From Prinia subflava (taxonomy: Eukaryota; Chordata; Aves; Passeriformes; Cisticolidae): a DNA stretch of 64,000 nt. Within the stretch, counting starts at the first letter, position 1; each line of letters starts with the position of its first letter. Under the pieces are notes generated by a model. It had not been told where the DNA came from and searched no databases. It worked only from the letters and a program-made list of their open reading frames with translations. This document shows, piece after piece, positions 62,999-64,000 of the stretch. The position numbers and the translations under genes are program-made. The stretch is from contig NW_026961078.1 in assembly GCF_021018805.1 (NCBI RefSeq), positions 77,001-141,000 on the forward strand. The letters are read 5' to 3'.

Positions 62999-63439
62999 CG
63001 TTGTAGCCGCCATCTTGGTTGTGGTGAAGACACATCCGGTAGAGCCGCCATCTTTTTTGTGGCACCCCCGAAGGCCCCGGGTAGCTGGTTACTCAGGCGC
63101 CTCACCAAAATGGCTGCCGCAACCGCACCGCGGCGCGGCACAGCGGGCACACAGCTCCCTCGCGCCGGGAAGCGACGCTGAAAATTGTTCCTGAGCGGCG
63201 CCGTTTTCGGGGTCGGGCGCAGGCAGTTGGGTCGACGCCCATGGGTGGTCCTTGTGTTTTCCCGCCTTTTTTGGCCGCCGTCTTTGGAAGGTCGAAGGCG
63301 GCTCGACGAGCCGCCATCTTGAGCGGGGCATTAGGTGACTGCCCATACTTCCGGCTGCCATCTTGTTTGTGGCTGAAACCATTTCCTGTTGGGCCGCCAT
63401 CTTTGTTGTGGCACGGCCGAAGGCACCCCGGTTTTAAAG
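62999..63439. promoter_or_regulatory. YY1-motif promoter region (copy G)
   Basis: Same motif set and modules as copy A. One CCCTATATAAA just upstream reads CCCTACATAAA here (near 62965). Confidence 0.58.
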
Positions 63440-63478
63440 GGGGGTGCCTGACAAAATCGAGAAAGGAGAAATCAGAAA

Positions 63479-64000
63479 GGAAAAAATTAGAAAGGAAAAC
63501 ATTAAAAAGGAGAAAAATTAAAAAGAGAAAAATAAAAAATAAAAAATTAAAAAGGAAAAAATTATAGTGGAAAAAATTAGAGAGGAAAAAATGACAAAGG
63601 AAAAAATTACAAAGGAAAAATTACTAAGGAAACATTAAAAAATACAAAACAACCGCAAACATAAAAATAAAACATAAATCTAAATAAAAATTTAAAAGTT
63701 ATTGAAAATAAAATAAAAAGTGAAATCATAACTATAAAATATAAAAGTAAACTAAAAATCGAAAAATTAAAAATTTGAGGAAACATTAAAATATTTTTTA
63801 AAAGTCAAAATAAAAAAACATGAAAATCTAAAACACAATAAAATAAAATAGCATGAAAAAATACAACAATAACAACAACAAAGGAATTCAATAAATGCAG
63901 CTCTCCCCTCCTTCCACTGCCTAACACAGCTCCAGGAGTGTTCTTGACTGTGATGCAGGGATAGGGAAAACAAACCCAGTGCCTCCCACAAATTCAGGTT
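63479..64000. repeat. Start of array unit, copy H (cut by window end)
   Basis: First 522 bp of a further unit, matching the AT-rich start of copies A-G and most like G (for example AATTAGAGAGG in place of AATTATAGAGG). The array therefore continues beyond the window on this side. At the left edge the window also begins inside the repeating sequence. Confidence 0.95.

Larger units (their letters stand above)
55114..63478. repeat. Tandem array unit, copy G (8365 bp)
   Basis: Longest full unit. The extra length comes from one more 57-bp minisatellite repeat, a longer poly-T near 56420, a longer CCAAA run near 56825-56899 and small changes in the AT-rich arrays. The order of features is the same as in copy A. 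Confidence 0.97.

Noticed and set aside
1..63478. CRISPR array or bacterial origin
   Set aside because: Repeats are kilobase units or simple satellites without spacer structure; introns, CR1 and CpG islands indicate a vertebrate genome.

Overview
This is vertebrate nuclear DNA, most likely from a bird and probably a songbird. The evidence is intron-exon structure with GT-AG sites, a CR1-type LINE 3' fragment of the avian kind, CpG-island promoters and an LTR. There are no bacterial operons, tRNA or rRNA genes, or CRISPR arrays.

Most of the window is a head-to-tail tandem array with a unit of about 8.28 kb. I call the copies A (1-8269), B (8270-16552), C (16553-24820), D (24821-33103), E (33104-36120, truncated), F (49894-55113, truncated and rearranged), G (55114-63478) and H (63479-64000, cut by the window end). 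Unit length varies (8268-8365 bp) mainly through AT-rich microsatellites, a CCAAA run, poly-T and a 57-bp minisatellite. Outside the edge copies the units look nearly identical.

Each full unit holds, on the minus strand, a four-exon gene that I reconstruct as MIS18A, the Mis18-alpha subunit of the centromere-licensing complex. Exon 1 carries CAGC and the 'RPVGDTRTW' segment. Exon 2 carries 'VETLLCSGC' and 'KRDLFC'. Exon 3 carries 'EKQ...LES'. A tentative exon 4 carries a leucine-heptad C-terminus, followed by AATAAA signals. Intron 1 contains a CR1 fragment. Upstream lies a GC-rich promoter region with about six YY1-like GCCGCCATCTT motifs in two duplicated modules. All six copies of exon 1 share the same apparent -1 frameshift, so each is annotated as a pseudogene although exons 2-4 are open.

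Between E and F, 13.8 kb of unrelated DNA replaces about 1.3 kb of one unit. In order it holds: a GA-rich satellite with 27-bp arrays (36121-38040); alternating copies of two repeats of unknown origin, R and S (38270-44345); about 2 kb of strikingly G-depleted sequence, possibly a hypermutated retroelement, split by a minus-strand LTR (44340-46862); unrecognised sequence; a 24-bp GC-box minisatellite beside a CpG island (47917-48400); and unrecognised sequence to 49893. Copy F also carries, upstream of its exon 1, a CCGA-motif-rich block and an older, diverged fragment of the unit.

Function is inferred from sequence only. No intact protein-coding gene can be asserted. The notable feature is tandem amplification of a centromere-licensing gene locus with its YY1-rich promoter.
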